The notes: generated by a model from the letters alone, not told the origin. Shown: positions 1-7,307, counted from the stretch's first letter. The stretch: 8,287 nt of DNA from Desulfobacteraceae bacterium (GCA_027032655.1 JALVMZ010000642.1:1-8287); one strand, 5' to 3'. Program-made: numbers and translations.

Positions 1-846
1 CTTCTTTGCTTCCACTTTAACTGCCTTTCCATCTTTAAAGGTAATCCTGACACCTTCCACATAATTACCCATCCTGTAGGAGGGCTGATCTGCATAGTAT
101 ATGCCCTGTGTGTATCTACAATCAGGGGAGATGAATATCTCAAAACTGGGTATATTATGGCCTGATATTCCTACCCATTTTCTTTTCTTGCCAGGAACAA
201 TCCTGAGGTCAATATTTCTGGATTCTATATGCAGGTATTCAATATCAAGGCTGTTTAACCACCTCTTTATCCTCATTGCTCTACTATGGATACTTTTCCA
301 TTCTTTAACCGGTTCTCTCTTATCAAGATAACATGCCCTGATGACCTGTTTTTCGTATTCATTAATATCTATACCTGCCTTATCTGCAAGCTCCTGTGTG
401 GGATACAGGCAGAGGGTCCAGCCAAATAGCCCCTTTTCTTCTCTCTTCTCCAGTATCTCCCTCAGGGGTTTTCTTGCAAGAGTGCCCTTTGCAATCTTTT
501 TTGGATCAATGTTTGATAAATGTGTCAATGATTCAGGTGCATAAAGGTATATGTTTCCATTTAATGAATTCATGAGTTCCTTTTCGCCTGGGGGGTGGAA
601 TACCAGTTGTTTTAAATTTCCATTCTCATAAAAGGAGAGTTCCATTCTATGGGTCATGGTCATCCTCTGTATGGGATGCATTCCCATTTTAATAAGTTTT
701 TCAAATAGTATCTCAGCAAGCCTCAGCGCTGGCGGGTCATATCTCAATGCTACTATATCGCCCTTTTTAAATCTTCCCTTTCTTGCTGTCTTTAATCCCC
801 ATAACAGGACATCAGCATATTTCTCAAGCTGTTTATCTTTTAACAT
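1..846 (-). CDS. M29-family (AmpS/AmpT-like) metallo-aminopeptidase, C-terminal part missing
   Basis: Reading leftward from an ATG at 846, the frame stays open for 282 codons to the window edge, so the 3' end lies outside. The family is a cytoplasmic aminopeptidase that removes N-terminal residues from peptides using a two-metal site. What I recognise is the typical M29 layout: an N-terminal helix (about residues 1-20) leading into a KKGDIVALR strand, a W-T-L-C-L-Y-P-T segment near residues 161-168 followed by A-D-K-A-G, then GHNIPSFEIFISP and, near residues 263-269, VEGVRITF. In characterised M29 enzymes a glutamate in this last motif (here about E264) is, as I recall, the first metal ligand; the remaining ligands would lie in the missing half. 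The start is supported by AGGAGG at 852-857, 5 nt before the ATG. It is the last visible gene of the minus-strand cluster, 31 bp after the PK_C-like gene. Substrate specificity cannot be read from this part. Confidence 0.85.
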   Translation of the reverse strand, partial: MLKDKQLEKYADVLLWGLKTARKGRFKKGDIVALRYDPPALRLAEILFEKLIKMGMHPIQRMTMTHRMELSFYENGNLKQLVFHPPGEKELMNSLNGNIYLYAPESLTHLSNIDPKKIAKGTLARKPLREILEKREEKGLFGWTLCLYPTQELADKAGIDINEYEKQVIRACYLDKREPVKEWKSIHSRAMRIKRWLNSLDIEYLHIESRNIDLRIVPGKKRKWVGISGHNIPSFEIFISPDCRYTQGIYYADQPSYRMGNYVEGVRITFKDGKAVKVEAKK

Positions 847-877
847 AATTTCCTCCTTTTCTACAAACTGCTCGTTA

Positions 878-1468
878 TTAAAATTTCCATGGTTTACAGA
901 TGATTCCCCTTATCTTTATATCAAAGAAGCGGAAGCTGTTGGCAGGTCTTATGATAAGGGCTGTATCAGCCCCCCTTGCGGTGCCTCCCACTGAAATCAC
1001 ATCCTCGTCAGTCCTTATAAGCCCGGCATCCGCTGCCATAAGCACAAGCTCTATTGCCACTTTTGTGCCCTGGCCAAAGGTCCTGAGAGTATATGCAATA
1101 ATCTCATCCACCTGATAGGTGGATAGTTTATTTCTAATTGCCCTTCCTATACCTCCAAATGCATGCTGACAGGTCAGCACCTTCACGCCCTTAGAAAGAA
1201 GTTTGCTTCTAACATCTTCCGGGAGCTCCTGGTAATCTGGTCTTTCAAATCCTGTTACATGACTGACTGCCATTATTTCAAGGGAGGAGTCAAGCAGATT
1301 CAGGGCCTCAAGTGCTGTCCTGCCAGAACAGGTGGCAATAAGGACCTTTTTGATACCAAGTTCCATGGCATTCTTATTTACCATTTCAAGCACATCTTTT
1401 GTATTTTTGGGGCCTGGCTTGGGAAAATACCCGCATAATCTTTGTAAAAATTCGCCCTTATCTTCCAT
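878..1468 (-). CDS. Free-standing pyruvate kinase C-terminal (alpha/beta) domain-like protein
   Basis: This 196-residue protein consists only of a domain like the C-terminal regulatory domain of pyruvate kinase (PK_C fold); no catalytic barrel is present. Visible blocks are KKVLIATCSGRTALEA (about 40-55), which resembles the strand-loop-helix at the start of PK_C, a glycine-rich GGIGRAIRNKL (105-115), RTFGQGTKVAIELVLMAADAGLI (129-151) split by a typical G-Q-G-T-K turn, and VGGTARGADTALIIRPANS (160-178) near the end. Small archaeal and bacterial proteins of this kind have solved structures but, to my knowledge, no assigned biochemical role. The frame is open further upstream, with ATGs at 1531 and 1495, but the ATG at 1468 has AGGAG at 1475-1479, 6 nt away, while the upstream ones have no ribosome-binding site and would overlap the M20 gene. 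With this start the gap to the M20 stop is 19 bp. It may bind a phosphorylated ligand; that is speculation. Confidence 0.8.
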   Translation of the reverse strand: MEDKGEFLQRLCGYFPKPGPKNTKDVLEMVNKNAMELGIKKVLIATCSGRTALEALNLLDSSLEIMAVSHVTGFERPDYQELPEDVRSKLLSKGVKVLTCQHAFGGIGRAIRNKLSTYQVDEIIAYTLRTFGQGTKVAIELVLMAADAGLIRTDEDVISVGGTARGADTALIIRPANSFRFFDIKIRGIICKPWKF

Positions 1469-1474
1469 TTTTAA

Positions 1475-1479
1475 CTCCT
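1475..1479 (-). promoter_or_regulatory. Ribosome-binding site fixing the start of the PK_C-like gene
   Basis: On the minus strand AAAGGAGTT lies 6 nt before the ATG at 1468. It sits just after the stop codon of the M20 gene (1488-1490). This site favours the 196-residue form over the 217-residue reading from 1531. Confidence 0.75.
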
Positions 1480-1487
1480 TTGAAATC

Positions 1488-2732
1488 TTATTCATGAAGG
1501 CCCATATAGATATATGCAAACACCTTTGCATCTTCTATGATGTTTTTTATAAGGCAGTATTCATTGGGTTGATGAGCACTATCTGGCATTGTAATCCACA
1601 CCGCAGCAGGAAGTCCTGCCTTTCTAAAAAATGCTGCTACTGTGCCCCCACCAATTCCCTGGGGCTCTGCTGATATCCCTTTTACTCTCTTGATAGCAGA
1701 TTTTAAGGCCAACACCACAGGGGCATCAGGAGGAGTCGGGGGTGCAGAATCCTCTCTGTATCTTATGCCCACATCTATCTGTAAGCCTGTGTCCTCTGCT
1801 ATTCTTTTTGCAATCACCCTGCACTCTTCAAGCACCTCATCCACTGTATAGCAGGGAAGTATCCTGCAATCCATGTAAAACACATTCCTGCCTGGAATTG
1901 TATTTACATTAGGGACATTTTCCTCCATCCGGGTGGGACAGAAGGTGGAAACCGGTGGTTTGAATGTCATATCCTGAGCCTTGAATTTATCATTTAACTC
2001 CTCCAGGGCAATTATCAGTTTTGATGCACCTGACAGGGTATTATTACCCTTTTCCGGTGTGCTTGCATGACACTGTTTTCCCTCTAAGGTAAATTTCACC
2101 CATAGCATGGATTTTTCTGCAATCTCTATCATGCTACCTTCCTCATTACCACCATCTGGCACAATTATAAGATCATTCTCTGAAAATAGCTCTCTTCTCT
2201 TCTCAAGCACATAACTGAGTCCATATTTACTTCCTGTCTCCTCATCTGATACCATTATAAGTCCTGTATTAAGACTGGGTCTTAAATCCTCCTCCATGAT
2301 GGCCCGTATTGCAAGATAGGAGCTTATAATACCATGATGATTGTCCTCCACACCCCTTCCAGTTATCCTGTCCCCATCCACTTTTATCATATACGGATCA
2401 TGTTTCCAGAGGCCAGGGTCACCTGGGGGGACAACATCCATATGTGATAACACCCACACATTATTATTCTTTTTTTCACCCCTCCATAGGGCAATGAGAT
2501 TTGGCCTGAATCCCTGAGAAACCCTATCATCAGGGGCATTTATCTCAAAAAAGTTATCAGGTCCTAATTCTTCTATGATACTTTTTAAATAAAGGGATTT
2601 TTCATATTCACCATCTCCACCATTATCAGGCCCCAGTGCCACCCTGGATGTCAACTCCTTCTGTAAACCTATAACAATATCCCTGTAATTATCTATCCTG
2701 TTAAATATCCGCTCAATCTCTTCCATGTCCAT
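1488..2732 (-). CDS. M20-family metallopeptidase (di/aminopeptidase-like)
   Basis: This 414-residue protein is a two-zinc M20 hydrolase, usual length for the family, without a signal peptide and so cytoplasmic. All expected active-site elements are present: SHMDVVPPGD with H97 and D99; GRGVEDN with the bridging D130; SDEETG with general base E164 and ligand E165; VPDGG with D193; and HQPNEY with final ligand H387. The lid/dimerisation domain begins near residue 208, with the conserved H222 in CHASTPEKG. The fourth ligand is Asp, as in dipeptidases and tripeptidases of the family (PepV, PepT, carnosinase type), rather than the Glu of DapE, ArgE and carboxypeptidase G2. I therefore prefer a peptidase call over a DapE/ArgE label, although the overall sequence resembles the broad ArgE/DapE-like group. 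The start is slightly ambiguous: the ATG at 2732 is only 3 nt from AGGGG, and the in-frame ATG at 2726 is 9 nt away. It lies 17 bp after glmS. Confidence 0.88.
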   Translation of the reverse strand: MDMEEIERIFNRIDNYRDIVIGLQKELTSRVALGPDNGGDGEYEKSLYLKSIIEELGPDNFFEINAPDDRVSQGFRPNLIALWRGEKKNNNVWVLSHMDVVPPGDPGLWKHDPYMIKVDGDRITGRGVEDNHHGIISSYLAIRAIMEEDLRPSLNTGLIMVSDEETGSKYGLSYVLEKRRELFSENDLIIVPDGGNEEGSMIEIAEKSMLWVKFTLEGKQCHASTPEKGNNTLSGASKLIIALEELNDKFKAQDMTFKPPVSTFCPTRMEENVPNVNTIPGRNVFYMDCRILPCYTVDEVLEECRVIAKRIAEDTGLQIDVGIRYREDSAPPTPPDAPVVLALKSAIKRVKGISAEPQGIGGGTVAAFFRKAGLPAAVWITMPDSAHQPNEYCLIKNIIEDAKVFAYIYMGLHE

Positions 2733-2749
2733 TCACCCCTTATTATTTA

Positions 2750-4576
2750 TTATTCTACTGTAACGCTTTTTGCGAGATTTCTGGGTTTATCAATGTCCCT
2801 TTTAAGCAATCTTGCACAATGATAGGCCAGCAACTGGCATGGAATAACAGTCAATATGGGATATAAATACTCCAGGGTCCTGGGCACCTCTATGTATTCA
2901 TCCACCATATCCTTTAATCTATTATCTCCTTCCGTGATTATGGCTATTACAGGCCCCTTTCTGCTCTTCACTTCCTGGATGTTGTTCATGACCTTATCAT
3001 ACATTGAATCACCAGGTGCCAAGACCACAACTGGCATTTCTGAGCTTATCAGGGCTATTGGACCGTGCTTCATCTCCCCTGCTGCATAACCTTCTGCATG
3101 TATGTATGATATCTCTTTTAGTTTCAAGGCTCCTTCCATGGCAATGGGATACTGGTATCCTCTACCTAAAAATAACCAGTTGGAATATTTATAATATTTC
3201 TCTGCAATGGACTGAATGTGATTGTCCTGGGCAAGGACCTTTCTGGCGAGATCAGGCAATTCCCTTATGGCCTTTATTGCCTCAATCCCCTCTGTAAGGG
3301 ATAGTTTCTGATGTCTGCCCAGAAGAAGTGCCAGAAGTGTAAGTATTGTAAGCTGAGATGTGAATATCTTGGTGGATGCAACTCCGATCTCAGGACCTGC
3401 ATGATTGTAAACTCCTGCATCTGTTTCCCTGGCAATGGAGCTACCCACCACATTTACTATTCCAAGGAGCTTTGCACCCTTTCTCCTTGCCTCCCTTATT
3501 GCTGCCAGTGTATCAGCGGTCTCTCCTGATTGACTGATTGCCACAACAAAGGTGTTTGGGGGGAAATTCAACTTCCTGTATCTGAACTCAGATGCAAGCT
3601 CCACCTCCACATCAATCTCTGTGAGTCTCTCGAATACATATCTGCCCACACACCCTGCATAATAGGATGTTCCACATCCCACAAGCACCATGTGTCTGCA
3701 CTCCTTTAATTCCTTCCATACTGGTTCAATTCCTCCCAGCTTTGGCACCCCTTCACTTGGCTCAAGCCTTCCCCTTGTGGCATTCTTGATGGTATCTGGC
3801 TGTTCATATATCTCCTTTAACATATAGTGGGGAAAACCGTTCAGTTCAGCATCCTCAGCATTCCATTCAACGGTCTCAAGCTCTCTATGGATGGGCTTTG
3901 CATGTAAAGTTGAAAGTGTGAATTCATCCTTAGTGATAAGTGCAAGTTCATTGTCGTTTAGGTGCACCACCTTGTTTGTGTATCGGACCATAGCTGCCAC
4001 ATCAGAGGCTGCATAATGGCATTTATCCCCCACTCCTATTATTATGGGACTTCCCCTTCTTGCAATAACCATCTGATCTGGCACAAGCCTGTGTATTACT
4101 GCTATACCAAAGGTCCCTTCCACCATTGATATTGCCCTTCTTACAGCTTCGCTCAGGTCACCTTCAAAATGGATTGCAATCAGATGCGCAATAATTTCGG
4201 TATCGGTATCGGAGCTGAACTCTATACCCTTTTTTTCGAGTTTTCTCTTTAGGATATGAAAATTCTCTATAATTCCATTATGAACCACATACACATCGCC
4301 TTTCATGTCTGTATGTGGATGGGCATTCTTTTCAGTGGGTTCACCATGGGTTGCCCATCTTGTATGGGCAATACCTGTTGTGCCTTTAATGGTTAGGGGG
4401 TCAAACATCTTCTCAAGCTGGGATATCCTCCCTGCGCACCGGTATCTCTGAATCTGTGAACCATATTGAATGGCAATACCGGCTGAATCATATCCCCTGT
4501 ATTCAAGTCTTTTGAGTCCCTGAATCAGGATGGGACATGCATCCTCACATCCAACATAGCCTATTATACCACACAA
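2750..4576 (-). CDS. glmS: Glutamine--fructose-6-phosphate aminotransferase (isomerising), glucosamine-6-phosphate synthase
   Basis: GlmS converts fructose-6-phosphate and glutamine into glucosamine-6-phosphate, the entry step to UDP-GlcNAc for peptidoglycan and lipopolysaccharide; it acts in the cytoplasm as a dimer. The 608-residue length is normal. The N-terminal glutaminase domain begins with Cys2, which becomes the nucleophile after removal of the initiator residue, followed by HTRWATHG (71-78), VHNGIIEN (99-106) and SSDTDTE (121-127). Two SIS sugar-isomerase domains follow: LVGCGTS (298-304), SQSGETADT (348-356) and ASTK (400-403) in the first; E488, H504 and the C-terminal NLAKSVTVE with K603 in the second, which match the isomerase catalytic residues known from E. 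coli. The start codon is TTG at 4576, certain because Cys must come second and AGGAGG lies 7 nt upstream. No ribozyme or riboswitch can fit in the 24-bp gap to the upstream gene. It sits between a transpeptidase and a peptidase gene. Confidence 0.98.
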   Translation of the reverse strand: MCGIIGYVGCEDACPILIQGLKRLEYRGYDSAGIAIQYGSQIQRYRCAGRISQLEKMFDPLTIKGTTGIAHTRWATHGEPTEKNAHPHTDMKGDVYVVHNGIIENFHILKRKLEKKGIEFSSDTDTEIIAHLIAIHFEGDLSEAVRRAISMVEGTFGIAVIHRLVPDQMVIARRGSPIIIGVGDKCHYAASDVAAMVRYTNKVVHLNDNELALITKDEFTLSTLHAKPIHRELETVEWNAEDAELNGFPHYMLKEIYEQPDTIKNATRGRLEPSEGVPKLGGIEPVWKELKECRHMVLVGCGTSYYAGCVGRYVFERLTEIDVEVELASEFRYRKLNFPPNTFVVAISQSGETADTLAAIREARRKGAKLLGIVNVVGSSIARETDAGVYNHAGPEIGVASTKIFTSQLTILTLLALLLGRHQKLSLTEGIEAIKAIRELPDLARKVLAQDNHIQSIAEKYYKYSNWLFLGRGYQYPIAMEGALKLKEISYIHAEGYAAGEMKHGPIALISSEMPVVVLAPGDSMYDKVMNNIQEVKSRKGPVIAIITEGDNRLKDMVDEYIEVPRTLEYLYPILTVIPCQLLAYHCARLLKRDIDKPRNLAKSVTVE

Positions 4577-4583
4577 TTTTGCT

Positions 4584-4589
4584 CCTCCT
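4584..4589 (-). promoter_or_regulatory. Strong ribosome-binding site for the TTG-initiated glmS
   Basis: A full AGGAGG on the minus strand lies 7 nt before the TTG start at 4576. The strong site probably compensates for the weaker start codon. It falls in the 24-bp gap after the transpeptidase stop. Confidence 0.8.
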
Positions 4590-4600
4590 GATTTTCCGTT

Positions 4601-5935
4601 TTAAGATGTATTTTTAAGAAGACTATCCCTCTTCCTGGAAAAAAAATACTGAATAATATATCTTCCTATCTCCCTTGATCTGATGCCAAGCCTCTCACCA
4701 TGAATTGCAAGTATGCCCATTGAAATTCCATTTTTCCCATCAGGTGGAATTGCATATGAAACAAGCCAGTCATACTTAACTCTATCATACTTATCATTTA
4801 CTGAACCTGTCTTTGCCCCAAAGGAAAACCCCTTGAATCTCCTCTTTCTCATAAGTTTTATAAATGAATTCCTGCATGTTCCGTATCTGACCGTGGCCTC
4901 CATTAATTCTTTGATTTTGCCTGAAGTCTTCTTAGAGATTACTCTGGCAAGTATTGAAGGTCTTCCGCGATACAACTCTTTTCCATTGTTATCTATAATA
5001 CGTTTGATCAGAATCGGCCTCATCATTATTCCATCTTTTGCTATGGTAGAGCCCAATAATACCGCATGAAGCGGCGATATAAGCGTCCGTTTATTAAATC
5101 CCGATGCGATCTCTGCTATGCCAAAGTCATCCTCAGGCACCACCAGGACACTCCTTTTGCAGGGTATATCAAATTGTATCTCTTTATTAAATAAAAATCT
5201 CTCTGCGTATCTCTCTATGGTTTCTCTTCCAAGATCATATATTCCTATTTTCCCGAATACTGGATTTATGGACCGGGCAAATGCCATCCTGAGGGTGGTC
5301 CTGTTGGAATACCTCCTTTTGATATTGTTTTTTAGCTGGGAACGATAGAGGGTGTGTGCCCTTCCATTAAAATACAGTCTTTTATCCGGGGCAAATGACC
5401 TCTCTTCAACAACTGCTGATGCAATGACTATTTTAAATAGGCTGGCTGCAGGAAACTCTGACCTGAGACAGAGATTTCCCTTTCCCTGTCTTCCCCAGTC
5501 CACCATGGAAAGAACACGACCGGTTTCTGGTTCAATCACCACAACCGCACAGCTTAAGGTCCGCGACCTTTTAATCAGTCTTTTAATATATGACTGTAAG
5601 TCTGTATCAATAAATGTCTCCACTTTCAGATCTCTTCCACTGACATTTAAAATCCAGAAATTTCGATTATCAATATCTGATGGATCAAGATGTGTGAGAT
5701 AGGGTTTTATCTGTTTAAACCCAAGCTCCTCAGCAGACTGCTGGATGGATTCATGAGAAGTAGGACACTTTGATGTATTGACGAATATGAATACGATCAG
5801 GATGGTTCCCAGAGAAATTAAAACATAAAGTATTACTTTAAGAAATAAAGGTAAGGCTGATTTACCCTTATTTTTTGATTTTATATATTCTTGATATTCA
5901 CGCCAGGTTATTTCATGTTTATTTTTGAGTTCCAT
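4601..5935 (-). CDS. Small membrane-anchored penicillin-binding transpeptidase
   Basis: This 444-residue protein has a lysine-rich cytoplasmic tail (1-28), one predicted membrane segment (about 29-52) and then a penicillin-binding transpeptidase domain, so the catalytic part should lie outside the cytoplasmic membrane. The three hallmark motifs are present in order and spacing: S165-L-F-K168 (nucleophile) in FPAASLFKI, S222-I-N224, and K375-T-G377, followed by a DWLVSYA strand. The domain opens with AVVVIEPETGRVLSM (130-144). Known relatives form or edit peptide cross-links and are beta-lactam targets. Only about 75 residues separate the membrane segment from the domain, so the pedestal/dimerisation domain of typical class B PBPs (FtsI, PBP2) and the glycosyltransferase domain of class A are both absent. 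The start lacks a recognisable ribosome-binding site; it lies 12 nt after, and in frame with, the serS stop, so translational coupling is likely. Whether it is a transpeptidase, carboxypeptidase or sensor-type protein is not decidable here. Confidence 0.85.
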   Translation of the reverse strand: MELKNKHEITWREYQEYIKSKNKGKSALPLFLKVILYVLISLGTILIVFIFVNTSKCPTSHESIQQSAEELGFKQIKPYLTHLDPSDIDNRNFWILNVSGRDLKVETFIDTDLQSYIKRLIKRSRTLSCAVVVIEPETGRVLSMVDWGRQGKGNLCLRSEFPAASLFKIVIASAVVEERSFAPDKRLYFNGRAHTLYRSQLKNNIKRRYSNRTTLRMAFARSINPVFGKIGIYDLGRETIERYAERFLFNKEIQFDIPCKRSVLVVPEDDFGIAEIASGFNKRTLISPLHAVLLGSTIAKDGIMMRPILIKRIIDNNGKELYRGRPSILARVISKKTSGKIKELMEATVRYGTCRNSFIKLMRKRRFKGFSFGAKTGSVNDKYDRVKYDWLVSYAIPPDGKNGISMGILAIHGERLGIRSREIGRYIIQYFFSRKRDSLLKNTS

Positions 5936-5947
5936 ACTTAAGGGGTT

Positions 5948-7240
5948 TCAGATGGATTTATCTTTGCCGGATGTAATGAGCTCCATCCCTCCCATATACG
6001 GCCTGAGAGCCTGTGGCACAATAACACTCCCATCGGCTTGCTGATAATTCTCAAGAACTGCCACCACTGTCCTGCCAACTGCAAGTCCAGAACCATTCAG
6101 GGTATGCACAAATCTTGTCCCCTTGCCCGTCTTTGGTTTATATCTTATACCAGCCCTTCTTGCCTGAAAGTCCTCAAAATTACTGCAAGACGATATCTCC
6201 CTATACACCTTTTGACCTGGTAGCCATACTTCCAGGTCATATGTCTTTGCTGCAGAAAAACCAAGATCACCTGTGCAGAGACACACCACTCTATAGTGAA
6301 GATTTAATCTCCTTAATATCTCCTCAGCATTCCTTGTTAAAGATTCAAGCTCCTGATAGGAATTATCAGGCAATGCGAATTTTACCAGTTCCACCTTATT
6401 AAACTGATGCTGTCTTATTAATCCTTTTGTATCTTTACCATAAGAGCCTGCCTCTGACCTGAAACATGGAGTATATGAGACATAGTATATGGGAAGCTCC
6501 TTTTCAGGGATTATCTCTTCCCTGTGTATATTGGTTACAGGAACCTCTGCTGTTGGAATGAGATAGTAATCCCATCCTTCAATTTTAAACAGGTCCTCCT
6601 TGAACTTGGGCAGTTGTCCTGTGCCAGTCATTGTTGCAGAATTAACCATAAAAGGAGGAAGCACCTCGATGTAGCCGTGCTCCTTGGTGTGTATATCAAG
6701 CATAAAATTTATAAGAGCCCTCTCAAGGAGTGCGCCAGCACCCCTGTAAAGTGAGAATCTGGTGCCTGATATCTTGGTTGCCCTTTTGAAATCCAGTATC
6801 CCAAGGTCCTCTCCTATTTCCCAGTGAGGACGGGGCTCAAAGTCCATATCAGGTTTTTCGCCCCACATCCTGACAACTGTATTGTCATTTTCATCCTTTC
6901 CGACAGGCACAGACTCATGGGGAACATTGGGAATAAGGAGAGATAGCTCTCTCAATTCTCCTTCCACAGGTGATAGAGTGGCTTCCAGCTCCTTTATCCT
7001 GCCTGCAAGCTCCTTCATCTCATTAATTAACTGAGAAGCATCTCCCCCTTTTCTTTTTATCTCTGCAATCTCATCACTTATATCATTCCTCCTGTGCCTC
7101 ATCTCCTCTAACTGGGTCAATGTCTTTCTTCTTCTCTCATCAAGCTCTATAACTCTATCAATATCAAGCTCATAGCCCCTTTTGACCAGCATGTCTTTAA
7201 CTAAATCAACATTCTCCCTGATAAATTTAATGTCCAGCAT
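5948..7240 (-). CDS. serS: Seryl-tRNA synthetase
   Basis: SerS attaches serine to tRNA-Ser (and to tRNA-Sec where present) in the cytoplasm. The protein has 430 residues, the usual bacterial length. It starts with the conserved MLDIKFIREN, followed by the long antiparallel coiled-coil arm (about 30-105) rich in Lys, Arg and Glu that binds the tRNA variable arm. The class II catalytic core follows: TAE at 230-232 (serine recognition), motif 2 with FRSEAGSYGKDTKG (260-273) and RQHQF, SCSNFEDFQARR (351-362), and motif 3 NGSGLAVGR (382-390). All expected key segments are intact, so it should be functional. The start ATG is preceded by GGAG (7248-7251) at 7 nt. It is the first gene of the minus-strand cluster and is divergent from the ResB-family gene. 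Confidence 0.98.
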   Translation of the reverse strand: MLDIKFIRENVDLVKDMLVKRGYELDIDRVIELDERRRKTLTQLEEMRHRRNDISDEIAEIKRKGGDASQLINEMKELAGRIKELEATLSPVEGELRELSLLIPNVPHESVPVGKDENDNTVVRMWGEKPDMDFEPRPHWEIGEDLGILDFKRATKISGTRFSLYRGAGALLERALINFMLDIHTKEHGYIEVLPPFMVNSATMTGTGQLPKFKEDLFKIEGWDYYLIPTAEVPVTNIHREEIIPEKELPIYYVSYTPCFRSEAGSYGKDTKGLIRQHQFNKVELVKFALPDNSYQELESLTRNAEEILRRLNLHYRVVCLCTGDLGFSAAKTYDLEVWLPGQKVYREISSCSNFEDFQARRAGIRYKPKTGKGTRFVHTLNGSGLAVGRTVVAVLENYQQADGSVIVPQALRPYMGGMELITSGKDKSI

Positions 7241-7247
7241 TGTATCA

Positions 7248-7251
7248 CTCC
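7248..7251 (-). promoter_or_regulatory. serS ribosome-binding site
   Basis: GGAG on the minus strand, 7 nt before the serS ATG, agrees with the conserved SerS N-terminus and fixes the start. Confidence 0.65.
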
Positions 7252-7277
7252 GTGTTTGTTAAAATATTAGTCCATGA

Positions 7278-7307
7278 TATTTACCATGAGTTACCAGCCC
7301 TGGTCAA
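7278..7307 (-). promoter_or_regulatory. Candidate sigma-70 promoter for serS and the downstream cluster
   Basis: Reading leftward, TTGACC (7307-7302) is followed after 18 nt by TAAATA (7283-7278). The -35 element is 5/6 to consensus but the -10 is only 3/6. It would give a leader of about 30 nt. No better pair was found between 7241 and 7320 on this strand. Low confidence. Confidence 0.3.
7293..7304. repeat. Small inverted repeat ACCAG-CC-CTGGT in the divergent promoter region
   Basis: A perfect 5-bp inverted repeat with a 2-bp centre overlaps the candidate serS -35 element, and lies next to two TTACCA copies exactly 10 bp apart (7281-7286 and 7291-7296). The arrangement could be an operator. 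Short repeats like this also occur by chance. Confidence 0.3.

Larger units (their letters stand above)
1..7240 (-). other. Probable six-gene operon: serS, transpeptidase, glmS, M20, PK_C-like, M29
   Basis: All six genes run leftward with gaps of 12, 24, 17, 19 and 31 bp. None of the gaps has space for a terminator plus a new promoter, and I saw no hairpin followed by a T-run on this strand. Single transcription from the region upstream of serS is therefore likely. The operon may continue past the left edge. Confidence 0.65.

Noticed and set aside
656..994. Plus-strand open frames of 60-118 codons opposite the minus-strand genes (for example 656-994, 1332-1673, 4713-5069, 6115-6402)
   Set aside because: They lie wholly or mostly antisense to well-supported genes, have no family resemblance, and generally lack ribosome-binding sites; they are by-products of the coding strand's composition.
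1469..1531. Longer N-terminus for the PK_C-like protein, from ATG 1531 or 1495
   Set aside because: Neither start has a ribosome-binding site, both would overlap the M20 gene, and the added residues do not resemble the family; ATG 1468 has a good site.
5948..5950. In-frame UGA between serS and the transpeptidase as a selenocysteine codon
   Set aside because: SerS ends at its normal length, the transpeptidase has its own Met start, and no obvious stem-loop follows the UGA.
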